A stretch of DNA of 64,000 nt from Asaia prunellae JCM 25354 (GTDB lineage: Bacteria; Pseudomonadota; Alphaproteobacteria; Acetobacterales; Acetobacteraceae). A program made the translations under genes and the position numbers. A model generated the notes under the pieces. It was not told the origin of the DNA. It worked only from the letters and a program-made list of their open reading frames with translations, and made no database searches. The stretch covers positions 1 through 64,000 of the forward strand of contig NZ_BAJV01000010.1 of the NCBI RefSeq assembly GCF_000613885.1, written 5' to 3'. Positions 56,678 to 64,000 of this stretch are shown here, in pieces (within the stretch, counting starts at the first letter, position 1; each line of letters starts with the position of its first letter).

Positions 56678-57631
56678 TCATTCCGGGGTACGGTTTTTTG
56701 CCGCGGCTGCCGTGGACTGGGAGGAGAGGGGGCATTCCCAGTCTTCTCCGAGAACCGGCGTACCAAAACGGGTATGCACGGCACTTGCAATGCAGGTGAA
56801 GCCGTTTCGGGCATAAAGACGGCGCGCAGGCTCAAGGATGGCGCTGGTCCAGAGAACCGCGCGTTCATAGTGATGCGCACGCGCGAAAGAAAGACAATGC
56901 TGTACCAGCGCATCGCCGATGCCACGCCTGCGGGCAAAGGGCTCGACATGCAGAAGGCGTAGCCGGGCAGCGCCATTGCCTTCATCGGTCAGAAATACCC
57001 CACCGGCCATCACACCGTCCAGTTCGGCAATCCAGCATCCCTCGCGTTCCGGTTTGAAATGACGCAGAAACGTCGCGACACTATCGGCAATCAGGCATTC
57101 GAGATCATGTCCCCATCCATGGCTTTCTGCATAAAGCGCAGATTGCCGGGCGGCGATCAGGCTGGGCTCACCGGGGCGTGCTGCGCGAAGTGTGAAACTG
57201 GCCTCGCTCTGAGGGGCCAGAAGTCGCCGCGCATGGGACAATGCGCGTACGAGATCCTGTTGCTCGCTCGGGGAGATGCCAGCAAGACTGTCCCTGACAG
57301 CCTTCCTGATTTGTGCATCAATTCTGGCGAGCCTGACGCGACCCTGCTCTGTTAGCCGGATCAGACAGGCATAACGGTCCTGTTCTGACTGATCTGTCGA
57401 GATAAGGTTTTCACGCTCGAATTGGGTGATCAGGCGGCAGAGACAGTCGCGATCCATATGCATGACGTCTTGCAAGGTCGCTACGTGTACTGGTGTACGC
57501 TGCGCAATTTCGAAGAGCAGTCCGGCCTCGGATGAACTCATATCGCAACCGGGAAATCGAGCGTCAATGACACCGATCTGGTGCATGTAAAACCGGTTGA
57601 AACGTCGAACAGCCTCGATCCTGTCTTCCAT
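56678..57631 (-). CDS. MarR-type regulator fused to a GNAT acetyltransferase
   Basis: A 317-aa two-domain protein. Residues 1-145 form a MarR-like winged helix (MHMDRDCLCRLITQFERENLIS; DRYACLIRLTEQGRVRLARI). Residues 150-295 form a GNAT domain with the acetyl-CoA loop VEPFARRRGIGDALVQHC, and end LYARNGFTCIASAVHTRFG. MarR-GNAT fusions occur widely; they are thought to couple regulation and acetylation, but substrates are mostly unknown. The stop is 7 nt from the convergent DUF1460 gene. Confidence 0.88.
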   Translation of the reverse strand: MEDRIEAVRRFNRFYMHQIGVIDARFPGCDMSSSEAGLLFEIAQRTPVHVATLQDVMHMDRDCLCRLITQFERENLISTDQSEQDRYACLIRLTEQGRVRLARIDAQIRKAVRDSLAGISPSEQQDLVRALSHARRLLAPQSEASFTLRAARPGEPSLIAARQSALYAESHGWGHDLECLIADSVATFLRHFKPEREGCWIAELDGVMAGGVFLTDEGNGAARLRLLHVEPFARRRGIGDALVQHCLSFARAHHYERAVLWTSAILEPARRLYARNGFTCIASAVHTRFGTPVLGEDWECPLSSQSTAAAAKNRTPE

Positions 57632-57795
57632 GGCCTGTCTTCCTCATTCATAGGCACCCTTTTCGGGATCTTTGAAACCTTCAGGCTAGGAGTGCTGGAG
57701 CGGCCTGTCACTTCACCTTGCCGGGTGAAGAAGCATGTGTGGCTTTGCCGCTTCACTGACTGAATGAAAGCTGACTCCTCGAACAGTATGCAATT

Positions 57796-57814
57796 GACAA
57801 TGACTCGCATTTAA
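57796..57814. promoter_or_regulatory. Fur-box-like site upstream of TonB receptor operon
   Basis: GACAATGACTCGCATTTAA matches about 11 of 19 positions of the Fur consensus, with the outer motifs AATGA and CATT kept. It lies about 50 bp upstream of the receptor start, next to GCAATTG. Iron repression of the operon is inferred. Confidence 0.45.
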
Positions 57815-57862
57815 AACAAGTGCTGCTCGGGTTTTGAACAGCTTGATGTGAATTTTAAAACG

Positions 57863-60159
57863 ATGCGCAGGATAATCGGTCTCGTCGCCCTTGCCGCGGC
57901 AAGTGCCTCCTCTCTGACGGCTGCTCTGGCAGAAGACAGCCAGCCGGACTCGATTGTACGAAAAAAACCTGCGCATGAAAAAACGGATCAGCAGAAGCAG
58001 GCAGAGGCGAGGCGTGACAAGCGCATAAGGACAAGATCGACGAGGTTATAGTCGTTTCTGCTACCGGCCTTTCCCAAGCCGGTGCTACCACGAAAACCCG
58101 TACACCGATCATCGAGTCCCCGCAGACAATCTCGATCGTGACGCGCGAGGAAATCGAGTTGCGCGCCTCTCCGACAATTGCGGATGCCCTGTCCTACATG
58201 GCGGGCGTACAGGCTGAGCCGTCCGGTATCGATAACCGTGTAGACGAAGTGTCGGTACGTGGTTTTGGTGCAGGCGGGTTTTCATCAAACAATAATTTTG
58301 TTGATGGGCTGCGTCTTCCATCAGGTGGGCAGTGGACGCGCACGTCTTTTGATCCTTTTGCCTTGCAGCAGATTGAAGTGCTCAAGGGCCCGTCGGGTGC
58401 GCTCTACGGACAGACGGCACCCGGTGGCATTGTCAATCTGACGACCAAGCGCCCGACCGAGAAATCGCATGGTGAGTTTTTTCTTCAGACCATCGGTTAT
58501 ACGAAGCTTGGCAACTGGCAAGGGCAGGCTTCCGGCGACGTCTCGGGAAAGCTTAATAAGTCAGGAACGGTTCGTGGTCGTATCGTTGCCGTAGCGCGTT
58601 ACGGTGGCACGCAGGTCAATGATGTCAATAGCGGGCGTTATTACGTCTCGCCAAGTCTGACCTGGGCTTATGCACCAGGGTCCACATGGACTCTTCTGGC
58701 GCAATATCAGCGCGACGCAGGGGGCTCGACGTTCCAGTTTCTGCCTAAGACCGGCACGCTTGTCTCATCCAGGGGGCGTTATATTGCCAATGATGCGAAT
58801 ATTGGCGAGCCCGACTGGAACAATTTCGACCGTACCCAAGCACTGGCGGGGTCATTCCTTGAACATCGTTTCAGCCGTATCGTCACACTGCGGAATAACA
58901 CGCGTTATACCTATCTCGACAATCTCTATCGTTCGACCGTTCTGTCCGGTGATACGCTGACCAAGTGTGCGGCCAGTGTCAAAGGCTGCGTACCCTATGA
59001 GACAGTCAATCGCCGAGCGGTCGAAGGACGCGGACGGTCGCAGGGTGTGGCAACCGATACCCAGCTTGAAGTAAAGGCAAGAACGGGCATCGTCCGTCAT
59101 ACATTCCTTGTTGGCACGGATTATTTCTACACGAACTGGGAAAGCTCGCGCGACCTGGTCAATTCGGCGCTCGTGCTGCCAATGCTCAATATTTTTGATC
59201 CGGTTGCACGTGGAACAAAGGGGTATTCGGCAGGGCTTGCGCCTCAGGTTTATGGCGCGACCGAGTCACAGCAGAACGGTATTTATTTTCAGGATCAGAT
59301 AAAGATTCAGAATCTCTATATTACCGTGGGTGGCCGGGAGGATTGGGCCAGGGACAACACGCTCAATATTCTAACCCAGAAGCGGTATCTGAACAATAAT
59401 GACAAGTTTACGTGGCGGGCTGGCGCTGTTTATCGCACCAAAATCGGTCTGGCACCCTATTTCAGCTATGCGACGTCTTTTCAGCCGCAAGTGTCAGACC
59501 CCTCCACGGCGCTCGACAACAAGCCATTCAAGCCGACAACAGGGGATCAGTATGAAGCCGGTCTGCGCTATCAGTATGGCAAGAATATCTATGTCACTTT
59601 TGGCGCCTATCAGATCAAGCAGCGTAATGTGACCACGCCTGATCCGGGCGGCGTTCTGTGCGGTACAACAACCTGTCTTGTTCAGACCGGCGAGATGCGT
59701 GCACGCGGCCTGGAGCTGGAAGGCCGCGCGACGTTGCCCTGGGATATGGCCGTTATCTTTACGGGAACGCGTAGCGACGCGACGATTACAAAGTCCAACA
59801 CGCTGTCCCAGATCGGCAATTATATGAATGCCGCTCCGAAATGGATGGCCTCTCTTTTCGTGGATCAGCGTCTGTTGCATGGCCCGATGCGCGGGGCCGG
59901 GTTTGGTGGCGGTGTGCGTTACACGGGTCATTCCTATGGCGATACGGCCAATACGCTTTCGATCCCGGGCTATACGCTTTTCGACATGTTCCTGCGTTAC
60001 GATTTCGGTGTGGCGCGCCCGCGCTATGACGGGCTCTCCTTCTCACTAAATATGCGCAATATTGCGAACAAGCGTTTTGTGGCCACCTGCACGGCGGTTT
60101 CTGCCTGTTATTATGGCCAGGGCCGCAGCCTGACCATGCGTCTGGAGTATCGCTGGTAA
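57863..60159 (+). CDS. TonB-dependent siderophore receptor (frameshifted)
   Basis: A 765-aa outer-membrane receptor. Signal peptide MRRIIGLVALAAASASSLTA. After the break near 58021-58029 (one base short), the frame continues DKIDEVIVVSATGLSQAG and then the plug: RTPIIESPQTISIVTREE, NNFVDGLRLP and LKGPSGALYGQTAPGGIVNL. The barrel ends NIANKRFVATCTAVSACYYG and the C-terminus LEYRW. A short Lys/Glu-rich stretch between signal and plug could be a TonB-box region. First gene of a translationally coupled four-gene iron operon. Start ATG 57863 or GTG 57848. Ligand unknown. Confidence 0.88.
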
Positions 60160-60437
60160 TGGCAGCGCCGCTATTCGTCTTGCTGGGCATGGGTCTGATT
60201 CTGGGCGCCTCGGCTCTTTTCTATCTGGCCGCGCATCAACAGCAGATTCTGCGGCAGCGCCTCGCTTTTCGACCCTGCATGATCGGCGGGTTTCTGGCGA
60301 GTATCCTCTCCTGTCTCGCGTTCTCTTCAGCGACCAGTCCTCTGGTCGGGGTGTTCATGGCTTTCGTTGCCCTGATGCTGGTGCTCAGCCTGAGTCCGAT
60401 TGCGATTGCGCTCGTTGTCGGGAAAGGGCGCCCATGA
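60159..60437 (+). CDS. Small membrane protein, DUF3325-like
   Basis: A 92-aa protein with three hydrophobic helices (FVLLGMGLILGASALFYLA; MIGGFLASILSCLAF; GVFMAFVALMLVLSLSP). Size, topology and place fit DUF3325, commonly found between a siderophore receptor and a PepSY protein; there is no decisive motif. ATG 60159 overlaps the receptor stop (TAATG), so it is translationally coupled. Confidence 0.65.
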   Translation: MAAPLFVLLGMGLILGASALFYLAAHQQQILRQRLAFRPCMIGGFLASILSCLAFSSATSPLVGVFMAFVALMLVLSLSPIAIALVVGKGRP

Positions 60438-60742
60438 AAAAGAAACCACTCGATAACCGGCGCTGGCTGGCCAAGGCTCTCGCGGGACTCATTCCCGGGG
60501 CAGTTCTGTCTCTGGGTGTGATGGTGCTGGTGGGGCATCTCTGCGGCAGTACGGGTAATCCGATGACAATGTCGGCGCAGTGGCTCATGTGGCTCGCGGC
60601 GTTTCTCTGGATCATCTGCATCTGTGCCTGCTTCCTGTTCCGTACCGGTCTGGGGGCATGGCTCGGCTTTGGCTGGATGGCTTGCCTCGTATGGCTGATC
60701 AATACGCTGATCTCGGGTTCTGATGTGTCGGGGGGGTCATGA
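60434..60742 (+). CDS. Small membrane protein, DUF3649-like
   Basis: A 102-aa protein with three TM helices (LAGLIPGAVLSLGVMVLVG; WLMWLAAFLWIICICACFL; GAWLGFGWMACLVWLIN). LFRTGLGAWLGFGW resembles the conserved part of DUF3649 iron-uptake-associated proteins. Starts with ATGA overlap with the preceding stop. Function unknown; operon context links it to ferric siderophore use. Confidence 0.65.
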   Translation: MKKKPLDNRRWLAKALAGLIPGAVLSLGVMVLVGHLCGSTGNPMTMSAQWLMWLAAFLWIICICACFLFRTGLGAWLGFGWMACLVWLINTLISGSDVSGGS

Positions 60743-62307
60743 AACTGCGTGCCGATATCGCAAACGTCTATCGTGAGCTCCATAGCTGGGTAGGTGTTGT
60801 AGCAGGATTATTCCTGTTTATTGCCTTTTATGCGGGTGCCATCAGCATGTTCGAGCCTGCGCTTGAAACCTGGCTTACACCGCGCATATCTCTGCCCGAG
60901 GCGGTTCCTCTGGAGCGCGCGCCCGAATTGATGGGGAAGGTTTTTGCGGCATTTCCCGAAAGCCGCAGAAGCTACACTATCGTGGTATCAACTGATCCCG
61001 ATCATCCTGCGCGTATGGTCTGGTCTCCACATCCCGCACGGCATGGACACGGTTCCCAAACTCTCATGATGGCGGCGCTTGATTCCCGGGGGAGACTGGT
61101 TACAGCGCAGCGCAGACCGTCTTCAGTGGCACAAGTCATCGATACATTGCATCAGCAGATGGGGCTCCCTTTACCTCATGAGCCAGCAATGATTGTGATG
61201 GGTTTCATCACACTCGGTTATGCACTGGCGCTTGTTTCCGGCACGTTGATCTTTCTTCCGGCCCTCGCGAGAGCGATTTTCGCAGTCCGACTGAAAGGCA
61301 GTGTCCGTCGGAAATGGCTCGACCTGCATAATCTTCTGGGTTTCTGCTCGCTGCCGTTTCATATCGTTATGGCACTAACCTCTGTTGTCTTTGCTTTTCA
61401 CGATGTGATTTTCACTGTGCAGGCCGAATTTCTGTCCCATGAACAGGGTGAGGTCCGTCAGGGCGGGCATGGCATGCGAGCCATGGCGGCCCTTTCACAA
61501 CAGGGGATGCATCCTGCTCATGAGACGACGGCCCTGACACCGGCAGAGGTCGTCTCCATTCTCTCACGTGAGGTTCCCGGCTTTACGCCTGATACACTGG
61601 ATTATTCCACCCGCCCCGGGAGTGTTCCAATGCTGCGTATAGCGGGTCACGACCCCGGTCATATCATGCGAGGGCCGAACAGTGGTTTCACCACCATGGA
61701 TCCTTTCACCGGGCGTCTGCTCTGGCGCGATTATCTCCCGGGATATCAGTCGCGCAGCTTTGCTGCCCTGACAAGTTTCTTTTCCCTGCATTTTGGCAGT
61801 TATGGCGGTGCGCCGGTTCGCTGGGCCTATCTGGTGCTTGGTTTTGCCGGAGCGTTTCTGTTTTACACGGGTAACAGACTCTGGATTGCCGTTCGCCGAC
61901 GCAAGGAAAAGGCTTCGGGTCTGGAGAGTGATACTCGCGGTACGCGGATATTATGGCGTCTGACAGTCGGGTGTTGTGCCGGGTGCATGGCAGGTATTGC
62001 CATTATCCTGCTTGTCGCGATGTTTCAGCCTGGTCTGAACGTCCGTCTTTCGCCCTTCTGGCTATATCAGGGCGTGTTCTGGCTATTTATGGGGCTGGCC
62101 TGCCTTGGAATACTGGACGGCTTCTGGTTCTTTCTTGTGGCATCAATACTCAATCTGGCCGTAGTCGCGGGTGCGTTGCGCCATTTTGGAACAGATAGCG
62201 AGACATCTCTTGGCGTAGCGCTTGTGGCACTCGTATTGGGAGTTTCTGTCGGATACAGCCTGTGGCGCAAGATGAGACTGCGCTCTGTCCCCTCATCAGC
62301 GCATTGA
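60739..62307 (+). CDS. PepSY-associated TM helix protein (ferric-siderophore reductase-like)
   Basis: A 522-aa inner-membrane protein of the PepSY_TM family. The first TM segment is WVGVVAGLFLFIAFYAGAIS. A large periplasmic region with PepSY-like segments (LTPAEVVSILSREVPGFTPDTL) follows, and conserved His sites occur in KWLDLHNLLGFCSLPFHIVMA and SLHFGSYGGAPVRWAYLVLG. Four further TM helices fill the C-terminal half. Similar proteins, such as FoxB and the FiuA-linked ones, help release iron from siderophores. It is coupled by ATGA overlap. Role inferred from family and operon. Confidence 0.87.
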   Translation: MKLRADIANVYRELHSWVGVVAGLFLFIAFYAGAISMFEPALETWLTPRISLPEAVPLERAPELMGKVFAAFPESRRSYTIVVSTDPDHPARMVWSPHPARHGHGSQTLMMAALDSRGRLVTAQRRPSSVAQVIDTLHQQMGLPLPHEPAMIVMGFITLGYALALVSGTLIFLPALARAIFAVRLKGSVRRKWLDLHNLLGFCSLPFHIVMALTSVVFAFHDVIFTVQAEFLSHEQGEVRQGGHGMRAMAALSQQGMHPAHETTALTPAEVVSILSREVPGFTPDTLDYSTRPGSVPMLRIAGHDPGHIMRGPNSGFTTMDPFTGRLLWRDYLPGYQSRSFAALTSFFSLHFGSYGGAPVRWAYLVLGFAGAFLFYTGNRLWIAVRRRKEKASGLESDTRGTRILWRLTVGCCAGCMAGIAIILLVAMFQPGLNVRLSPFWLYQGVFWLFMGLACLGILDGFWFFLVASILNLAVVAGALRHFGTDSETSLGVALVALVLGVSVGYSLWRKMRLRSVPSSAH

Positions 62308-62387
62308 ATCGTTGTTGAGGGGCAGGATCGATACTGAAGGCTTCAGACGACGTATGAGGTTTTCAGTCAAACGAAATGTCTGAAGGC

Positions 62388-62419
62388 AATCCCCGGGGCA
62401 TTACTGCCTGCCGGGGATT
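62388..62419. terminator. GC-rich hairpin between PepSY gene and htpG
   Basis: AATCCCCGG (62388-62396) pairs with CCGGGGATT (62411-62419). GGCA and TGCC inside extend the stem. It lies between convergent genes. A second inverted repeat, CTTCAGAC/GTCTGAAG (62341-62348, 62379-62386), precedes it. No U-tract is seen, so termination is inferred. Confidence 0.5.
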
Positions 62420-62430
62420 ACTTCTGGTTT

Positions 62431-64000
62431 TCAGGCCGTAGCGGCACTGGTCAGCATGGCTGTCAGGCGCTGTGCGAAACCTGCGGCATCAGGCAGGGTT
62501 TCGCCATCCTGAATACGGGCGACGTCAAGCAGAACACGGGCGAAATCGGCCACGCTCTCGCCTTTTTCCACACGTGCTGCCAGATCGCGGATCAGCGGAT
62601 GATGCGGGTTGATTTCCATGATTGGAGCAGCAGGGGGCATGCCCTGACCCGAACGACGCATCAGACGCTGCATCATGAGGTCCGGACCACCCTCGCTCGT
62701 AATCACCACGGCGCTGCCAACCAGACGGACCGTGCCGCGTACATCCTTCACATCCTCACCAAGGGCTTCCTTCAAAGCCGGGATCAGCTTGTCGAGATCC
62801 GCAGCCTCACCCTCTGGTGTGGGGGCTTCGAACTTTTCAAGATCGCCATGAGCCTGATTGATGGATTTCAGCGTCTTGTCTTCATAGGAAGAAAGACGAT
62901 CGGGCCAGAAGCCATCGACCTGGTCGGAGAGCAGAAGTACTTCGATACCACGGGCACGGAAGCCTTCGAGCTGAGGCGAGGCTGCAAGTGCTTCTGCGTT
63001 TTCGCCCGTAAGGTAATAAATTGCGTCCTGACCCGGCTTCATGCGCGACAGATAGGCGTCGAGCGTGGTGGGGTCATCAGATGCTGTTGAGCGGAAGCGG
63101 GAGAGAGCTGCGAGTTCCTGACGGTGCTCGGAATCCTCCCAGATCCCTTCCTTGATGATCGGTCCGAAATTCTCCCAGAACGTGCCAAAGGCTTCGGCAT
63201 TTTCCGTATCCTTGGCGCGGTTCCTGATCTCGGTCATCACGCGCTTGGTCACGGCCTTGCGGATGCGCTGCAGTACAGGGGTCGATTGCAGCATTTCACG
63301 CGAGACGTTCAGCGGCAGGTCTTCAGTGTCGACAACCCCTTTCACAAAGCGCAGCCAAGCCGGCAGGAGCTCGGCTTCATCGGTGATGAACATGCGGCGC
63401 ACATGGAGATGCACCTTGCTCTCACGCGACTGCTCCATGAAGTCGAACGGACGCGCACCGGGGATGAACAGCAGTGCCGTGAATTCAGTCGTGCCTTCCG
63501 CGCTCCAGTGCAGGGTCGCATAGGGTTCGTCGAACTGATGGGCAACGTGGCGATAGAATTCGGTGTACTGCTCGGGCGTGATGTCGGATTTCGACTTCCG
63601 CCACAGAGCTGTGCCCTCATTGGCCGATTTGTCTTCCTCACCTTCGCGCAACGTGATCGGCCAGGAGATATGGTCGGCCCATTTGCGGATGATGGAACGC
63701 AGACGCCAGGCATCAAGGAACTCATCGGCATCGGTTTTGACATGAAGGATGATGTCTGTGCCGGGGAGTTCGCGTGTAGCAGGGGCAATTGTATAGGCAC
63801 CCTTGCCGTCAGACGACCACTGCCATGCCTGATCGGAACCGGGCTCGCGTGAAATCACGTCCACCTTGTCGGCCACCATGAAGGCTGCATAGAAGCCGAC
63901 CCCGAACTGTCCGATCAGGCTCGGGCGGTCTTCGGGCTTGGCGCTGTTCAGCTTCTCGCCGAAGGCGCGCGTTCCTGAGCGGGCGATCGTGCCGAGATTG
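62431..64000 (-). CDS. htpG: Chaperone HtpG (Hsp90), 5' end beyond the window
   Basis: The C-terminal 522 residues of the bacterial Hsp90. Visible segments: [35 protein letters not shown] (ATP lid region), then [20 protein letters not shown] and [21 protein letters not shown], the middle-domain signature. The C-terminal dimerisation domain ends [19 protein letters not shown] and TSAATA. The N-terminal 100 or so residues with the ATP-binding Glu lie outside. It has no visible break. Confidence 0.95.
   Translation of the reverse strand, partial: NLGTIARSGTRAFGEKLNSAKPEDRPSLIGQFGVGFYAAFMVADKVDVISREPGSDQAWQWSSDGKGAYTIAPATRELPGTDIILHVKTDADEFLDAWRLRSIIRKWADHISWPITLREGEEDKSANEGTALWRKSKSDITPEQYTEFYRHVAHQFDEPYATLHWSAEGTTEFTALLFIPGARPFDFMEQSRESKVHLHVRRMFITDEAELLPAWLRFVKGVVDTEDLPLNVSREMLQSTPVLQRIRKAVTKRVMTEIRNRAKDTENAEAFGTFWENFGPIIKEGIWEDSEHRQELAALSRFRSTASDDPTTLDAYLSRMKPGQDAIYYLTGENAEALAASPQLEGFRARGIEVLLLSDQVDGFWPDRLSSYEDKTLKSINQAHGDLEKFEAPTPEGEAADLDKLIPALKEALGEDVKDVRGTVRLVGSAVVITSEGGPDLMMQRLMRRSGQGMPPAAPIMEINPHHPLIRDLAARVEKGESVADFARVLLDVARIQDGETLPDAAGFAQRLTAMLTSAATA

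Noticed and set aside
63124-63852. Plus-strand 242-codon frame opposite htpG
   Set aside because: Antisense to highly conserved Hsp90 sequence; no independent support.
1-64000. CRISPR arrays, insertion sequences, prophage or integrase genes
   Set aside because: None were seen: no regular direct repeats with spacers, no transposase or integrase motif, and gene character is even throughout.

Overview
The window looks like chromosomal DNA of an acetic acid bacterium (Acetobacteraceae, Rhodospirillales). This is inferred from protein character: a short HisG beside HisD and infA, YdiJ, siderophore-type TonB receptors with DUF3325/DUF3649/PepSY partners, and an alphaproteobacterial polyol-catabolic cassette. 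I could not search a database, so the genus is open. I see no insertion sequence, phage, integrase, CRISPR array or rRNA. There is one tRNA gene (tRNA-Phe).

Layout. 0.1-4.9 kb: a membrane protein, a retropepsin-like protease, an AGE-family epimerase/isomerase and hldE (ADP-heptose synthesis). 5.1-8.9 kb: an HtrA-type periplasmic protease followed by an OmpR-type regulator, its histidine kinase and a small secreted protein. 9-12.1 kb: ydiJ. 12.2-14.5 kb: a TonB-dependent receptor with a striking inverted repeat upstream. 14.5-16 kb: a sugar-porter MFS gene with an operator-like element. 16.2-21.2 kb: hrpB, a DsbD/ScsB-like gene and a small lipoprotein. 21.3-23.4 kb: an AraC regulator divergent from an SDR oxidoreductase. 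23.5-27.8 kb: a compact minus-strand run hisG-hisD-infA-maf-rng-yacG-tRNA-Phe. 28-33.3 kb: aldo/keto reductase, dnaB, mgtC-like gene, aspA. 33.9-45.8 kb: a long minus-strand series yhaO-yhaN-SDR-RND pump-S9 peptidase-L,D-transpeptidase. 45.9-51.7 kb: cation/proton antiporter, sugar isomerase-like protein, MscS channel, SBF-type transporter, NUDIX hydrolase. 51.8-55.8 kb: a DeoR regulator, tagatose kinase, PF08013 protein and polyol dehydrogenase. 55.9-62.3 kb: DUF1460 protein, MarR-GNAT fusion and a four-gene iron-uptake operon. 62.4 kb to the end: htpG, cut by the window edge.

Two points matter most. First, 15 genes, many of them housekeeping (hldE, hisD, aspA, rng, ydiJ), carry 18 single frameshifts. 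Seventeen of these look like one missing base, often in a G or C run. This is best explained by uncorrected long-read sequence, not gene decay, so I annotate each broken gene as one CDS and give the frameshift site. Second, a perfect 12-bp inverted repeat just upstream of the DeoR gene at 51.8 kb recurs, 31 of 40 positions identical, upstream of the sugar transporter at 16.0 kb. This suggests that the transporter and the polyol/tagatose cassette form one split regulon.
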